The notes beneath the pieces are model-generated. The model had not been told where the DNA came from, did no database searches, and was given only the letters and a program-made list of their open reading frames with translations. From positions 24,036,936-24,100,935 of the forward strand of contig OY757939.1 of the NCBI GenBank assembly GCA_963585895.1: 64,000 nt of DNA. Reading direction: 5' to 3'. The DNA is from Sepioteuthis lessoniana (lineage: Eukaryota > Mollusca > Cephalopoda > Myopsida > Loliginidae). This document shows positions 1-9,785 of this stretch, piece by piece. A program made the translations under genes and the position numbers. Position 1 is the first letter of the stretch. Each line of letters begins with the position of its first letter.

Positions 1-267
1 TTTGGGGGACGATAATTTTATCGTTTCACCCTGTAGATGTCAGCTCTACTACATAATCAAGTTACCTGAATTAATTTTTTTAATAAAAGTTTTAAAATAA
101 AGCTGTAGTGTTGTTTTCTTTAGGACGACAATTTTATCGTTTCACCCTGTAGATGTCAGCTCTACTACATAATCAAGTTACCTGAATTGACTTTTTCAAT
201 AAAAGTTTTAAAATAAAGCTGTAGTGTTGTTTTCTTTAGGACGACAATTTTATCGTTTTACCATGTA
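1..267 (+). mobile_element. 3' end of a Tc1/mariner-type (DD37D) transposon, tandemly repeated
   Basis: About 2.3 copies of a 116-bp unit lie head to tail; the shared GACGA motif falls at 8, 124 and 240. Each unit runs from a sequence that follows the transposase stop codon in the element at the right edge of the window (GATGTCAGCTCTACTACAT) to a terminal repeat ending TTTCACCCTG, followed by TA. That terminus is the reverse complement of the left end of the right-edge element (CAGGGTGGAACGATAAAAT, from 62781), so both belong to one family. The coding part lies outside the window or is lost. The final copy is slightly diverged (ACCATG) and ends at a TA at 266-267, where array-type repeat DNA begins. 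Confidence 0.8.
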
Positions 268-795
268 TTTCTATACAATTATTACTAATACTTATAATTC
301 TATTCGATATTAATCAATTGTTTGCTGACAATGAAGTGGTTACAAGTATTGCTATTTAGCACTAATCATTCTATTCAACATTTACACTCTAATTATTCTG
401 TTCCTTCATTTGCTCATTGTTAAATGTTTCCAAGTATCGTTATGTAATACCAATTATTCAATTTAGGGTCACAGTTAAAGAGTTTCAAGTATCGCTATTT
501 AACAATAATAATTGTATTCAACATTACTCATTCATTTGCACATAGTTAAATGGTTACAAGTGTTGTTATGTATCGCTAACAATTAAACTAAACATCGGTC
601 ATTTGCTAACACACAGGTAAATGATCAATCATTTCTATTTGACTGATAGATAGGATCCTATAAGATGCTACCACTCCAAGCTAGAGTAGACTTGGGTGCG
701 ATGGCAGTTAAGGAGTACTCCGCATTCCCCAAGGCTGGAGCCTCACCATCAGATTGTTTCGTGTCATATCAGTGACATATCCAGGAGTGAAAAAA
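268..795 (+). repeat. MA element, forward: array part (268-644) plus partial module (645-795)
   Basis: The array consists of degenerate 65-80-bp units built on CACAGTTAAATGGTTACAAG, TATTGCTATTTAACACTAAT and AATTCAATTTA-like phrases. It runs into the GC-richer module, which begins GATAGATAGGATCC and contains CTAGAGTAGACTTGGGTGCG and CACCATCAGATTGTTT. The same array-to-module order recurs many times in both orientations. Here the module stops early, before the CTCTGCAGAG part. No open reading frame or RNA polymerase III box was recognised. It may be a non-autonomous transposon or a very old retroposon. Confidence 0.7.
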
Positions 796-837
796 TATGA
801 CGGACACATTACTTTTAAGATATATATTACTAACCAT

Positions 838-1225
838 CATCACAATCATCTCACGCCGTCCATCCCAATTGCTCATCACTCTTGGACTGCACTGAGTGTC
901 CGCACCGAGCTGATGTACGTAAGTTTTTGATGGTCTACCAACACTAGTGGGTCCATATGAGGGAATCGATAAGAGAACGTCGCTTATGAGTTCGTCCTAA
1001 CTTCTCTAGCAGTGCCTGGCATGTCTTGTTAGTCTTACTTGGGTGGTTTGTGAGATGGGAAGTAGGTAGCCATACAACTGCTTCCAGGACTTGTTCAAGA
1101 CAGCACGTAGCATGTCATCCTGCTTTTTCCCACGCGTTTCGTTAGCATCCATATGGTGCATCCATACAATAGTGCTGACACAACTTGGAAGAAATCCCGT
1201 TTTATTTCATCGGAAAGGTCAGCTA
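838..1225 (-). mobile_element. Old RTE-type LINE 3' fragment
   Basis: Read on the minus strand this parallels the 3' coding end of the RTE LINE at 19.1 kb. Matching phrases are GCTCATCACTCTTGGACTGC-type residues near the C-terminus, the ATAAGAGAACGTCGCTTATG block (the V-L-L region) and TGTGAGATGGGAAGTAGGTA (the GHLPP block). Many substitutions and indels leave no open frame. It is a much older insertion than the copies at 7.5 and 19.1 kb. It follows directly on the truncated MA module. Confidence 0.65.
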
Positions 1226-2260
1226 ATCAGAACTCTTTGATTCTCCATGGAGAACAAAGATGTTTTTTTTTTTTTGGTAAAAAGATACCCTGAGTACCCT
1301 GTAGTTTAACAAATATACATGTGAAATTTAGTAGTCCTACATCACACAATTAGGCTGTCTATAGAGAACAGACTAACAAATTCCACTAAATCAATATAGA
1401 TTGGATAGTTCTGCATCGAAACTTTTGGCTGTCTGTTGAAGATAGATAAACGAACTCTTTCCAATGATATTGATTTCAAGCAGGCAACAGATAAACTCTA
1501 TTTTCCCTCATAATGTAGCATAGTCACTGACAACTACTATGTTAGTTATGGTGATCATCTCGAGGATGGAAGAAAACACAAAACACAACTCATCCCAAAT
1601 GTAGGGCCTTCTGTTTTATTCCTATCAGTCAGTTTTTGAGTCTGTTGAAGTCTATGAATTGATAAGTGACCAAATGTATGGCGTAGATTTGTACCTCGAG
1701 TGGATACAAGTTCGTTTTTTGCACTTTGTCCATACTAAGGCTTGTCTCACCCTATCCCCAAACACAAAAGAGGCCGAATCAAAGAACCTTGCTTCTTTTA
1801 GTGAGGTTCATAGAACAACAAAACCCACACCTGTCTTGTGTGGACGGCATTACTTAACCTGCCCCTCTGACTAAATTGATGGACGATGAAGTCTGGTGAT
1901 TTTAACAACTTGCTATAATCAGTCTGGGAGCTAGATAAAGCTTATCCTATTTTGCCAATCCTACTAGATGAGATGTTTAACTCTGTCAACTTGTCTCTCT
2001 TCCGGCATCTGCTTTTTTTTTTTTTAACTTATCTAATTACACCCCATTATATTTTCTCTTCCGCGGTCTAATTATAATTGACAAAATCCTTGTATCTCTT
2101 TTTTCTATCAGCTTGACGTATTTTTATTTTAAAAGCAAAAAGTCTGTCCACTATTATTGTATGAATTTTATCTCGTCCCCTAGATCAGACCATAGGGAAT
2201 GAGATAAAAAAAATGAAAAAGTGTTTTCTAATCGACTTTTCACTGGTGGTATTTGAGCCA
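1226..2260. other. No gene seen; A+T-rich unique-looking DNA
   Basis: There is a run of T at 1261-1275 and a weak internal repeat (CTGTCTATAGAGAACAGACT near 1352, CTGTCTGTTGAAGATAGATA near 1430). A 71-codon frame at 1659-1874 has no recognisable domain and no supporting signals. I see no structured RNA or transposon terminus. Confidence 0.5.
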
Positions 2261-2500
2261 GTTTCCGCGGCGTAGTGGTTAACGTACTAGACACCGACAT
2301 CTAAGTAAACGAGTTCAAATTCCAGTCGCGGTACTACATTCGCTATAGGACTTATGAACTTGGGAAAGGTATGAACCCTCTTATCCCTCCTCCATTTATT
2401 GGTTAAATAGTACAACTACTGTCATTCTCTAAAAAAATGACTTTGGCATTAAATACCCCACGAAGGTGGATATGCCATTAAACAAAGAAACCAAACAAAA
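2261..2500 (+). mobile_element. SINE family A, full-length but diverged
   Basis: This is a tRNA-derived retroposon. An A-box-like GGCGTAGTGGTTAACG and a B-box-like GAGTTCAAATTCC lie about 45 bp apart in the head. The body contains TTGGGAAAGGTATGAACCC, and the tail reads GGCATTAAATACCCCACGAA through ATATGCCATTAAACAAAGAA to a short A/C-rich end. Layout and length match the better copies at 6593 and 29063, but the sequence is more diverged and I could not delimit a target duplication. Confidence 0.75.
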
Positions 2501-2629
2501 TACGGTTGGTCTTTAATCTTTTTGTAGGCAGATAATTTTCAATCTCTATTATTGGTGAATTATTTTCAGAAAATTTCCAAAATAGAGGGTATATTCAAAC
2601 AAACCATTAATCATATATATATGTGTGTT

Positions 2630-2665
<36 letters not shown>

Positions 2666-3559
2666 AGCATAAAACATAATAATTTGATCAGCAACTGTGT
2701 GTAGTAGGGTTACATTTTGTCTGTGAGTGGAGGTGCTACCAGGTTACCATAGTCACCATCATTGCTAGTGCATTTTCGAAAATGATGAACAAGAGCTTAT
2801 GTCATCTGCAAAAATGATGACTTTTCCAGTTTCTTTCGACTTGGCTATCCGGAATTCGTCCCGGATGGTTTTAAGTTTATTGAAAACTTGGTCTCAGAGG
2901 GCCATCCCCCAGGCTTTACGTCCTTCGCAGGGTTGAGTTGATTGCTCGGTGTCTGAGACACCCTATTAGGGGAATGCCGACGGGGCCAAGTATTTTTTTT
3001 AGACCTGCCGCGCATGAATCTAGATTCATAGGTGGTCGCTACCATAAAATTGGTCTTATACCGCATTCTGGCTTAGTGGTAAGTCAGATACATACCGACA
3101 TCTGCAACAATGGAGGTGACCAACAGTTTCACGGCAGTAATGACAGTGTCTTTGTCAGGAAAATATGTTGTCCATATTTCACCGGTCTGATTCTTGCTGC
3201 TTAATTAATGCACGTCCTATCACCTAACTGAACTCACATCCAGTGTTTAGGCTTCATAAACGTTCAGCAAGCATGGATGAAAGTCATTTAGTTTAATTGT
3301 TTTTTTCCACATGGAGGGATTCAATGACACATCTCTGCATTCATGTCCCACACCATTTTGCCAGACTGCCACTATGGGCGCTTCGTGAGGAGATTCAACC
3401 CCTCCTCCATGTTGTGGTTAAATATGGTAAAATACAAGAGAAATCCTCTTTAGCAGGGAGAAATGAATAACCATTTAGTAGCTGAAAACTTGCTCTATCC
3501 AATGGTGTTTCATGCTTCATGTATCTATTGTCGTTTTCAAGTGAATAAATTGTAGGCTT
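2501..3559. other. Unassigned block with a TG/TA microsatellite
   Basis: A (TG)n-(TA)n tract occupies about 2620-2665. From about 2690 to 3230 the composition is more balanced and short frames overlap on both strands (73 codons minus, 88 codons plus), but neither resembles a family I know. A box-A-like CTGGCTTAGTGGTAAGTC at about 3068 hints at a decayed tRNA-derived repeat. From 3230 to 3559 nothing is recognisable. Confidence 0.4.
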
Positions 3560-3659
3560 AATGTTTTGAGCGTTCCTAGTAAAAAGTGTGTGTGTGGGGG
3601 GATGTCAGGTAATAATATTAAGGACGGATTCGTGGTGGAAAGAAATTTGATGTTTAGCG

Positions 3660-3856
3660 AGAAAAAAAAAAGGAGGATAAAAATATATGCAAATACAATG
3701 AAACACGAATAAGGAAGACTCAAATACGTTTCGAAAAAGAAAAAAAAAGAAAAGAAAAGAAAAGAAGGTAATTTGTAACAAATAAACAGAAGCATAAGGT
3801 CCTCAAAATGAATTATACATTAAAAGAAAAAAAGAAAGAAAGAAAGAAAGAAATAA

Positions 3857-3921
<65 letters not shown>

Positions 3922-3960
3922 AATAAAAAACACTCCAGAAAGAAACAAAAAATAAAAGTA
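3660..3960. repeat. Low-complexity purine tract and (AC)n microsatellite
   Basis: Runs of A, GAAAA and GAAA units (about 3661-3855) lead into an (AC)n tract of some 30 units at about 3857-3918, followed by A-rich sequence. The 83-codon frame across it, with a poly-Thr-His stretch, is simply the translated microsatellite. Confidence 0.9.
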
Positions 3961-4254
3961 AAAATAAAATCAAAAACTGATGATGTCAGTCAAGCACAAA
4001 GCAGCTTATGTTTAGCCATTGTTGGGCAACGGCAGAAGATTATCCAGTTTTCCCAGTAAAGAAGACTTTAAAAGAATAATTCAATGCAACTCTTTGCCGG
4101 TTCCGAAATGAATAAATAAATAAATTCAAAGAGAGATACGCTTGTCAGATTAAAAGTGAAGAGATTATAGTAGAGAGCATGAAAGAAATTGTTCTCAAGA
4201 ATCCTTGCTGTCTTCCTTCCTTCTTTTTTGTTTATTCTCTGTTAATTTATAAGA

Positions 4255-5960
4255 TCTGCTACCTTGTGGTGTAATGGTTAACAAGCCGGTCTTGCATGTC
4301 ATTACCAGTGAATTGCCAGATTGATCTTCATCGGGTGGCTTTCCATGTGGTCTACTGCCATGGCTCATATATACTTACCAAATAAGTACATAACATGGTC
4401 TGACACCTTGTGGTGTAATGGTTAATAAGCTGTTCTTGTGTGTCATTGCAAATGAGTTGTGAGGTTGATCCACACCGAGTTGCTATACATGTGGTCTAGT
4501 TCCAAAGCTAAGCTAAGCTTAGAAAGTAAGTGCATAAAATAATCCGGTACCTTATTGCAGTGTAATGGTTAATGAGCTGGTCTTGCATGTCATTGCCACT
4601 GAGTGGTAAGCTTGATCCTTACTGGGTGTCCATACTGGTGTTCATTGTGATATGGTTAAATTATACATACAGAATACGTAAATAAAATGATCTAGTGCCT
4701 TGTAGTAGTATTTACCCAACCCCTCCGTGTGTGCAAGATGCAACACAAGGTCAATTTTTAAGACAGATTCATGCCTTTCCCCTGCAGTATATAAAATGCA
4801 AACTGCCTTGTCCAGGGTTTGAACTCATTTCTCTGGGTTCATTTCCTAACATGATAACCATTACACCACGAGTACCTTGTTGTAGTGTAATGGTGAATAA
4901 GCTTGTCTTGCATGTCATTGCTAGTAAGTAGTGAGCTTGATCCACACCGGGTGCCCGTACACGTACTTTAGTACCAAGGCTCAGCAAGGCTTATTCAATA
5001 ATTAAATAAAATGATCTGGTGCCTAGGTATGGTGTAATGGTTAATAAGCTTATCTTGCATGTAATTATCAATGAGTTATGAGCTTGATCCTCACTGAGTG
5101 GCTATACATGTGATCTACTGCCAAGGGTCAGCTATGGTTATTAATAAGTAAATATTATGGAGCCTTGTGTAATGGTTAATAAGCAGGTCTTCTATGTCAT
5201 TACCAGAGTCTTGAGTTTGATTCTCACTGGGTGCCAAATACGTGGACCAAAGCAAAGCTATGCATGTGGATTAAGTAAATAAAATGATGTAGATTTTTTT
5301 TGGTGTAATGGTTAATGAGCTGGTCTTGCAAGTCATTGCGACTGAGTTGTGAGATTGATCCTCATTTGGTGCTTATATGTGTGGTCTTTATACAAAAGCT
5401 AAGCTATGTTTAGTAAATAAGCAGATAAAATGATCTGGTGTCTTGTTATAGTGTAATGGTTAACAAACTAGTCTTGCAAGTCATTGCCATTGGATTGTGT
5501 GCTTGATCCTCACTGGGTGCCCATTCATGTGGTTTAATGCTAAAGCTAAACTGTTCAGTAAATAAGTAAATAAAATGATCTAGCTTCTTGTAGTGGCTTA
5601 ATGGTTTACAAGCTAAACTTGCATATTATTACCCCTGAGTTGTGAGCTTGATTCTTACTGGGTGCCCATACATGTGATCTAATGCCAAAGCGAAGCAAAT
5701 AAATAAGTACATAAAATGATTTGGTACCTTATTGCGGTGTCGTGGTTAAGAAGCTTGGCCTTGCGCTAAATGCCTTGTACTGTATTGGTTATCAAACTGG
5801 ATATGCAAAATAAATAGTGATTTTATTTCTGACTTTAGCATGATATTACTGTTGAGCTGTGAATTTGATTCTCACCGGTTGCACATACTTGTTGTCTGAT
5901 GTCAAAGATAAGTTTTGCTTTGTAAATAAGTACATAAAACGATCTGGCACAAGAATTTTC
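4255..5960 (+). repeat. Tandem array of about eleven tRNA-like units (~145 bp each)
   Basis: Each unit starts near an ACCTTGTGGTGTAATGG block, which resembles an RNA polymerase III A box. TTAATAAGCTGGTCTTGC, GTCATTGCCACTGAGT and a B-box-like GAGCTTGATCCTCACTGG follow, and a spacer ends in AAATAAGTACATAAAATGAT. Unit starts lie near 4262, 4407, 4550, 4872, 5025, 5160, 5290, 5440, 5585, 5730 and 5790 (truncated). One unit is split by a reverse SINE D fragment at 4708-4870. Units differ from one another by many substitutions, so the array is old. This is unusual for SINE heads, which normally insert singly with tails; here the head is the repeat unit of a satellite. Confidence 0.8.
4708..4870 (-). 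mobile_element. SINE family D, internally shortened, inside the tRNA-like array
   Basis: It reads TATTTACCCAACCCCTCCG at the left and GATAACCATTACACCACGAG at the right, the 3' and 5' ends of SINE D on the minus strand. The B-box region (complement of AGGGTTTGAACTCATTT) is present. The middle of the ~290-bp element is missing. It interrupts one unit of the surrounding array, so it is younger than the array. Confidence 0.75.
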
Positions 5961-6340
5961 AACCTGTAGTTGTAATGATTTTCTATCCAGAACAGCATCA
6001 TTTCACCCTAACGTGAAATAAGTAATTGCTGCGCAGGAATTGTAGATTCATCAATTAAAAAAAACTGTTTCAACAGCATCTGAAAAAAATGCTTGGTCAT
6101 TAGCTGGATGGAGCCACCATTACCACTTGCCTAAGTTCATTTGTATCTCACAGGAGACAGTTTAAAATGTATGGCACATCTTGTCATTTAGTGTCATACC
6201 AGGGACATTTTCAGAAGATCTATGATCATCAGAAAAAATACTGTTCCTCTTACACAACATCAAGTATTTGTCTTTTTTATTATTGAATCAAAATAGACTT
6301 TGGAAATGATTTTCGAGAGGTGGATTAAAATTTGAGTGAA
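5961..6340. other. No feature recognised
   Basis: A+T-rich DNA with no open frame of note and no match to the repeat families of this window. CTAGCTGGATGGAGCCACC near 6100 and GTGTCATACCAGGGACATTT near 6190 faintly recall the MA module, but the match is too weak to call. Confidence 0.4.
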
Positions 6341-6344
6341 TTAG

Positions 6345-6592
6345 GTTCGTCGGTTGGTTGGTTGGTTGGTTGGTTGCATATCAACCATTGTAGGTAATTT
6401 ATTGTTGATTACATTTTTAATGCGCCTGAGATCATTTTCTTTTTTTTTATAAACAGTTAAATGGTTTCAAGTATTTCCATTTGACACATATAATTCTTTT
6501 TACAATTAATTATTTGTTTGCACACAGTTAAATGGTTTTAAGTATTGCTATGTGTCTGTGATGATATAAATCAGTCACTTGGTTACACACAG
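6345..6592 (+). repeat. MA element, forward: tail and array start
   Basis: It begins with a (GGTT)n run and GCATATCAACCATTGTAGGT, the conserved MA tail read inward. Array units such as CACAGTTAAATGGTTTTAAG follow. A SINE A insertion at 6593 interrupts it, and it resumes at 6838. Confidence 0.7.
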
Positions 6593-6837
6593 GGGTGTCC
6601 TCGTGGTGTAATGGTTAAAGCGATGGACTGTGGAATCGTAGTACGCAAGTTCGTACTCCAGTTGGGCAATTACATTCACTTTCGGGCAAATAGCCTTGGG
6701 AAAGGTATGAACCCCCTTATCCTCCCAGCTATGGGTTAAATAGTAGCACTACTATTCTTCTAGGAGAATGGCTTTGGCATTAAATAACCTACAGAGGTTG
6801 ATATGCCATTAAACAAAGAAACCAAATCAAACCAAAC
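6593..6837 (+). mobile_element. SINE family A, complete, with target-site duplication
   Basis: This is a 245-bp tRNA-derived retroposon. Its head has the A box TGGTGTAATGGTTAAAGCG and the B-box-like GTTCGTACTCC. The body includes GGGAAAGGTATGAACCCCC, and the tail reads GGCATTAAATAACC then GTTGATATGCCATTAAAC and AAAGAAACCAAA. The 15-bp duplication CTTGGTTACACACAG flanks it exactly (6578-6592 and 6838-6852) and belongs to the surrounding MA array. This copy defines both ends of the family. It was presumably transcribed by RNA polymerase III and moved by a LINE recognising the tail. Confidence 0.92.
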
Positions 6838-7197
6838 CTTGGTTACACACAGTTAAATGGATATCCATTATAATATGGAAGAGAATAGTTTGTTGATAGT
6901 TTTATTTATAAATGAGTAAGAACTAATTAGTTTGCACACTTTTATTGCTGTTGTCATTGGCCTAATGAGTTGAGTGTCCACCAATGGTCTGGAAGACCAG
7001 GGTTCAATCCCAGGTCGAGTCATACAAACAACTTGAAAAATGGTACTTGATGCCGCCTTGCTTAACTCTCAGCTTTATAAGGTATGGATCAAGGGTAAAG
7101 TGGAACAATCCAAGAAATGGAGTAGCGTCCTCCCTTACACCTCGGTGTTGTAGCTATTGAAAAGGCAACTTTTGGTTCCCCCTCAACAATGGTTGAC
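6838..7197 (+). mobile_element. MA array remnant (6838-6953) and SINE family B, complete (6954-7197)
   Basis: SINE B (about 244 bp) starts TCATTGGCCTAATGAGTTGA and has the B-box-like AGGGTTCAATCCCAGG. The body reads AAAAATGGTACTTGATGCC, ACACCTCGGTGTTGTAGC and a CGACTACGGTCGCC-like end that is decayed here. The near-perfect 11-bp duplication TATTGCTGTTG / TATTGCTATTG flanks it at 6943-6953 and 7198-7208. It sits inside the forward MA array, which continues to 7499. Confidence 0.82.
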
Positions 7198-7510
7198 TAT
7201 TGCTATTGTTTCAACATATTTGAATGGTTTTAATTATTGCTATCTAATTCTTTTCAATACAAATCATTTGTTTGCAGAGAGTGAAGTGATTACAAGTATT
7301 GTTATATAATACTAATAATTCAGTTTAAGCACAGTTCAAGTTTTAAGTATTGCTATTTAACACTAATAATTCTATTCAACATTATTTATTCATTAAATGA
7401 ATAATTATTTCATTAACAGTTAAATGATTCCAAGTATTTCTATGTATCACAACAATTCAATTAGACAGTAATTTGTTTGCGCAGTTATATGGTGAAACAG
7501 TTCTATTTAT
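7198..7510 (+). repeat. MA element, forward array continued
   Basis: Degenerate array units with ACAGTGAAGTGATTACAAG-type and TATTGCTATTTAACACTAAT phrases. It ends in the target duplication of the RTE LINE (GTTCTATTTAT at 7500-7510). Confidence 0.7.
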
Positions 7511-8284
7511 CATCATCATCATCATATCGTGCTGGCAGCACGGATATCCCTGACCCTCTCTCACCACTCCTCCCTATCGTTCATCGCCCTAGGCAGGTCT
7601 TCAGGACAACAACCTGTATCCTCACATAGCTGCTGAATGTACGTTCGTGCTGGTCGTCCTGCTTTTGCGCGGCCGTGTGTGGGGATCCATAAGAGTACAT
7701 CTCTTATGAGTTCATCTCTGCTTCTCCAGCAATGTCCTGCATGTCTGGTTTGCCTAACTTGAATAATTTTCGTGATAGGGGGCAGGTGGCCGTACAGTTG
7801 GTGTCTTGTGGGGTGTTGCTGCCAGGACTTGTTCAGGATTGCACGCAGCATTCTTGTGTAATTGCCATCTAGTTTCTTCTCCAGCCGTTTTGTTAGCGTC
7901 CATGTAGTGCATCCATATAGCAGTATCGATGTGACCGCTGCCTGGAAGAAACTGCGTTTCATTTTATCGGTTAGGTCTGATTTCCATATAGTCGATAGCT
8001 TATTGATAGCTGTCCATGCTTTTGTTAACCTCGTTTCGATGTCCTTTTCGGTTGATTCGACGCTGCTTCCTAGGTACGTGAATTTGTCTACTAGTTTAAG
8101 AGGGGTTCCTTTTAGAGTGGAGATGTCCCCCGTTTGGTTATAGCACATATATTCCGTTTTGTGTGCATTAACATGGAGGCCTATGCTTGCTGCTGCTCGT
8201 TCCAAACTATGCAGAAGTGTTTCGGCTTGGTCAGGTGTATTTGCCAGTATCGCTATGTCATCGGCGTAGTCGGCGTCGGTAATT
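7511..8284 (-). mobile_element. RTE-clade LINE, 5'-truncated copy with target-site duplication
   Basis: A 774-bp minus-strand copy of the 3' end of an RTE-type LINE. The frame (7561-8205, about 214 codons from an internal Met) covers the connection and thumb region after the reverse-transcriptase core and the C-terminal tail, with motifs FTYLGSSVESTEKD, LYGCTTWTLTKRLEKK, LYGHLPPITK and GRPARTYIQQLCEDTG. The upstream edge breaks inside the YADD region. A CGA-to-TGA change after DREEW removes the last ~13 residues compared with the 19.1-kb copy. The 3' end is an (ATG)n-type tail. The 11-bp duplication GTTCTATTTAT lies at 7500-7510 and 8285-8295. Protein identity with the 19.1-kb copy is very high, so the insertion is recent. 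Confidence 0.93.
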
Positions 8285-8480
8285 GTTCTATTTATAACAA
8301 TTCAATTTAACTCATTGAAGTCATTTGTTTGCACACAGTTATATGGTCAACCAGTTCTGTTTGACCAATAGATAGGATTCTATCAAGTGCCACTATTCCA
8401 GATCAGAGTGGACATGGGAGAAATGGCAATGAAGGAGTAAAATTGGAGCCTCACCATCAGATTGTATTGTACCATATCCT
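8285..8480 (+). repeat. MA element, forward: last array units and partial module
   Basis: Array units (CACACAGTTATATGGTCAAC) lead into a module from about 8371 (ATAGATAGGATTCTATC, ATCAGAGTGGACATGGGAG) with an internal deletion before CTCACCATCAGATTGTATTG. It ends facing an oppositely oriented module that starts at 8497. Confidence 0.75.
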
Positions 8481-8496
8481 TGAAAACTGTTATGAG

Positions 8497-9590
8497 TTGC
8501 CCAGTTGGCTGGGGCTGTAGAATACATTGATTGCTTTTCTGCAGAGAGGTATGACCTCCAAACGAGTATCCTGGATATGACACAAAACAATCTGATGGTG
8601 AGGTTCCAGTAATGCTGGAGCTTTGGGGAATGTGGAGTACCCCTTCATTGCAATTGCTCCCAAGTCCACTTTGGCCAAGAGTGGTAGCACCTGAAAGAGT
8701 CCTATCTATGAGTCAAATAGAACTAATCTGTGTGCTTGAGCTAAACTGAATTACTTGAAATAGAATTGTTTTAACATTTAAAATGCAAACTGATGCTAAA
8801 CTGAATTATTTGAAATAGAACTGTTTTTGACATTTGAACGGTGTACTTGTGCTGAATGGAATTTTTTGAAAGAACTATTTATATGTACAAAGATGGATTT
8901 AGTATTGAAAAACCTACAATGGGTCAACTAGAACTGCATACTTATGCTAAACTGAATTGCTTGAAATAGAACTGTTTTGATATTTAAATTGCATGCTTAT
9001 GCAAAACTGAATTGCTTGAAAAGGAACTGCTTTTGTATGCTAAAACGAACTGTTTGAAATAGAAATGCTTTTTTTAAATTGAAACTGTACTTACACTGAA
9101 CTGGATTGTTTGAAATAAAACTGTTTTGACAATTAACTGTGTGTCAACAAAAATTATACTTATACAAAGTAGAATTAGAATTGAATTAGAACTGTTTGAC
9201 TAAACTGAATAGCTTGAGGTAGGATATTTTTGACAATTAAAATGTGTACTTATGCTAAACTGAAATGTTTAAAATAAAACTATTAATTTGTATAAAAATA
9301 GATTTGGTATTAAATAGCCTACAAAGATTGATATGCCATAAAACCCAAACAAACAAAGAAAGCTAAACTGAATAACTTGAATCAGAACTGTTTTGAAAGT
9401 TAAACTGCATACTTATGCAAAAATGATTAGTTTGAAATAGAACTGTTTTTGACATTTAAACTGTGTACTTGTGCTAAATGGGATTTTTTGAAAGAAATGT
9501 ACAAAGCTGGATTTGGTAGTGAATAACCTACAATGGTTGATATGCCATAAAACTAAACCAAACAAAACAAGCTTTACCTTACAAGGGTCA
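8497..9590 (-). repeat. MA element, reverse: module (8497-8700), array and tail
   Basis: The module starts GCCCAGTTGGCTGGGGCTGT and runs through TGCAGAGAGGTATGACC, CACAAAACAATCTGATGG and AAGAGTGGTAGCACCTGAAA. A long array follows with AACTGAATTGCTTGAAATAG and AGAACTGTTTTGACATTTAA phrases. The conserved tail appears twice, near 9305-9350 and at 9505-9560 (TGGTTGATATGCCATAAAAC). With the forward copy ending at 8480 this makes a module-to-module inverted arrangement with only 16 bp between the modules. Confidence 0.75.
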
Positions 9591-9785
9591 TCTGTAATGT
9601 TCATAGGCTGACCAAGATACTTTCATGGAATACGACCAAATGAGGTTTATTTTTTAACATAGCCCACCCCCTTGCAATTCACACACTTTTTCCATCAGTG
9701 TTGCTCATATTGGTCAAAAAAGTCCTCGACAGCAGATGTGACATCAGTTTATGAACTTTTCAGCCTACCTTCATATATTGAAAAA
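9590..9785 (-). mobile_element. Mariner-like transposase C-terminus remnant
   Basis: On the minus strand this reads FDQYEQH, then WKKCVNCKG and YVKK, like the C-terminal end of mariner-family transposases (W-x-K-C-x-x-x-x-G-D-Y-V-E-K). A/T-rich untranslated DNA and a terminus-like ACCAAGATACTTTCATGG follow. Only the 3' end is present and it is broken by stops. The subfamily cannot be assigned, and the match is short. Confidence 0.5.

Noticed and set aside
4255-5960. CRISPR-like array
   Set aside because: Regular ~145-bp units, but the whole unit is repeated with gradual divergence and no unique spacers, and the DNA is clearly eukaryotic.
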